21,671 nucleotides of DNA from CAYREE01 sp964423225 (GTDB lineage Archaea > Altiarchaeota > Altiarchaeia > IMC4 > SCGC-AAA252-I15), in the NCBI GenBank assembly GCA_964423225.1, contig CAYREE010000025.1:1-21671 (forward strand). The letters run 5' to 3'. Below are positions 20,891-21,671 of this stretch, piece after piece. Both the position numbers and the translations under genes were made by a program. How positions within the stretch are numbered: position 1 is the stretch's first letter; the number at the start of each line of letters is the position of its first letter. The notes beneath the pieces were generated by a model. It had not been told where the DNA came from. It made no database searches and saw only the letters and a program-made list of their open reading frames with translations.

Positions 20891-21671
20891 ATGGCTGAAG
20901 TTTCACTTATCATCCCCGCATATAACGAAGAAGAAGGGCTTCCATTGGTCATCAATGAAGTCCTGGATAAGGTTGACGAGATAATAGTCGTTGATGATGG
21001 ATCAACAGATAACACTTATTCTATCGCTTTGAAATACTCTAAAAAACATGAGAAAATCAAGACTGTAAAAATTGAGAAGAATTCTGGTAAAGTCCAGGCC
21101 CTAAGAAGCGGTGTGGAAAAATCAACTAAAGACATGTTAGTCTTTATTGATGCTGATTACACGTATCCTGCAGAATACATCCCACAACTAATAAAAGAAT
21201 TAGAGGATGGGGCCGACCTCGTTTTAGGATCTCGATTCAAAAACGGGATATCAAACATGAAATTCTTAAATAGAATTGGAAATACCATGCTTTCAATAAT
21301 GGCAACATACATAACAGGCGTAAATATTACAGATAGTCAAACAGGCTTAAGGGCTTTACGAAAAAAGGATTTTTATTTATTTGATGTTAATGCAAGAAGT
21401 CTTGAATATGAGACAAAGATGACTGTCAAGACCGCGAAACAAGGTTATCTAATATCTGAGATTCCAATTGAGTATAGGGAACGTGTTGGATTAAGCAAGT
21501 TAGAGAATATTAAAGATGGTTACTTGATGTTCATGGCCCTCATTATGACCGCATATCATGAAACATCTCTTCTAGCAAAGACATTAATCCCTCCTAGCAC
21601 CATATCCACGCTATTGGGGACTGTATTTGGATTGATATCAGTATTTGAATACATTTTATATGGGCAGCCTA
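20891..21671 (+). CDS. Family 2 glycosyltransferase, dolichyl-phosphate-sugar synthase type (3' truncated by window edge)
   Basis: An open frame from the ATG at 20891 to the window end gives 260 residues with no stop. The GT2 marks are SLIIPAYNEEEGL at the start, the IIVVDDGSTDNT metal/nucleotide loop, the DADYTYP catalytic-type DxD segment, VLGSRF and DSQTGLRAL. Such enzymes move mannose or glucose from a nucleotide sugar to dolichyl phosphate. The C-terminal part (LIPPSTISTLLGTVFGLISVF) begins a membrane segment. A TATA-like CTATATAAA about 21 nt before the ATG suggests a leaderless message. It is divergent from the radical SAM gene. Confidence 0.9.
   Translation, partial: MAEVSLIIPAYNEEEGLPLVINEVLDKVDEIIVVDDGSTDNTYSIALKYSKKHEKIKTVKIEKNSGKVQALRSGVEKSTKDMLVFIDADYTYPAEYIPQLIKELEDGADLVLGSRFKNGISNMKFLNRIGNTMLSIMATYITGVNITDSQTGLRALRKKDFYLFDVNARSLEYETKMTVKTAKQGYLISEIPIEYRERVGLSKLENIKDGYLMFMALIMTAYHETSLLAKTLIPPSTISTLLGTVFGLISVFEYILYGQP

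Overview
The window reads as a piece of an archaeal genome, probably from a metagenome assembly. The archaeal signs are an RNA polymerase subunit L gene beside an exosome Csl4 gene, a KaiC/RadA-type ATPase, a tRNA-Leu without encoded CCA, TATA-like boxes about 25 nt before likely transcript starts, and GGTG/GAGGTG ribosome binding sites. Secreted proteins carrying Cys-rich repeats of the 'C-S/T-D-x-D-G-G-x-x-Y-x-x-K-G' kind resemble those I know from DPANN and Altiarchaeota-like genomes. I cannot fix the lineage from sequence alone. A run of 10 N at 10623-10632 marks an assembly gap.

Layout. 1-1569: a partial unknown gene overlapping a HemW/HemN-like radical SAM gene. 1615-1806 (minus): tRNA-Leu(UAG), and just 5' of it a broken second copy of the tRNA's 5' part with a 46-nt hairpin-bearing insert. 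2051-4755: an unknown 519-aa protein and a Tat-signal protein with an HExxH zinc-peptidase motif. 4752-7313: a Cys-rich lipoprotein, a stand-alone receiver protein with Glu at the phospho-acceptor site, a membrane-anchored C39-like protein without cysteine, and a winged-helix protein. 7294-9023 (minus): a tightly overlapped operon of winged-helix regulator, membrane coiled-coil protein and KaiC-like ATPase. 9084-10375 (minus): csl4, rpoL and a small heat shock protein. 10508-11755 (minus): S-adenosylhomocysteine hydrolase. 12327-15525: two secreted Cys-rich proteins, one with two thioredoxin-fold domains. 15577-18804: a carbohydrate-type cluster of class II aldolase, small Cys protein, LsrF-like class I aldolase, zinc alcohol dehydrogenase and a second class II aldolase. 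18770-19437: a small unknown gene and a relic made of an acetyltransferase start joined to a third class II aldolase tail. 19428-21671: a B12-binding-type radical SAM protein and a family 2 glycosyltransferase, divergently transcribed.

Two groups look functionally linked. The double-thioredoxin protein and the 42-cysteine repeat protein lie next to each other and could form an oxidative folding pair at the cell surface. The aldolase/dehydrogenase cluster probably interconverts phosphorylated sugars or deoxysugars to give dihydroxyacetone phosphate plus an aldehyde or acetyl-CoA. The winged-helix, coiled-coil and KaiC operon looks like a membrane-linked signalling cassette of unknown input.
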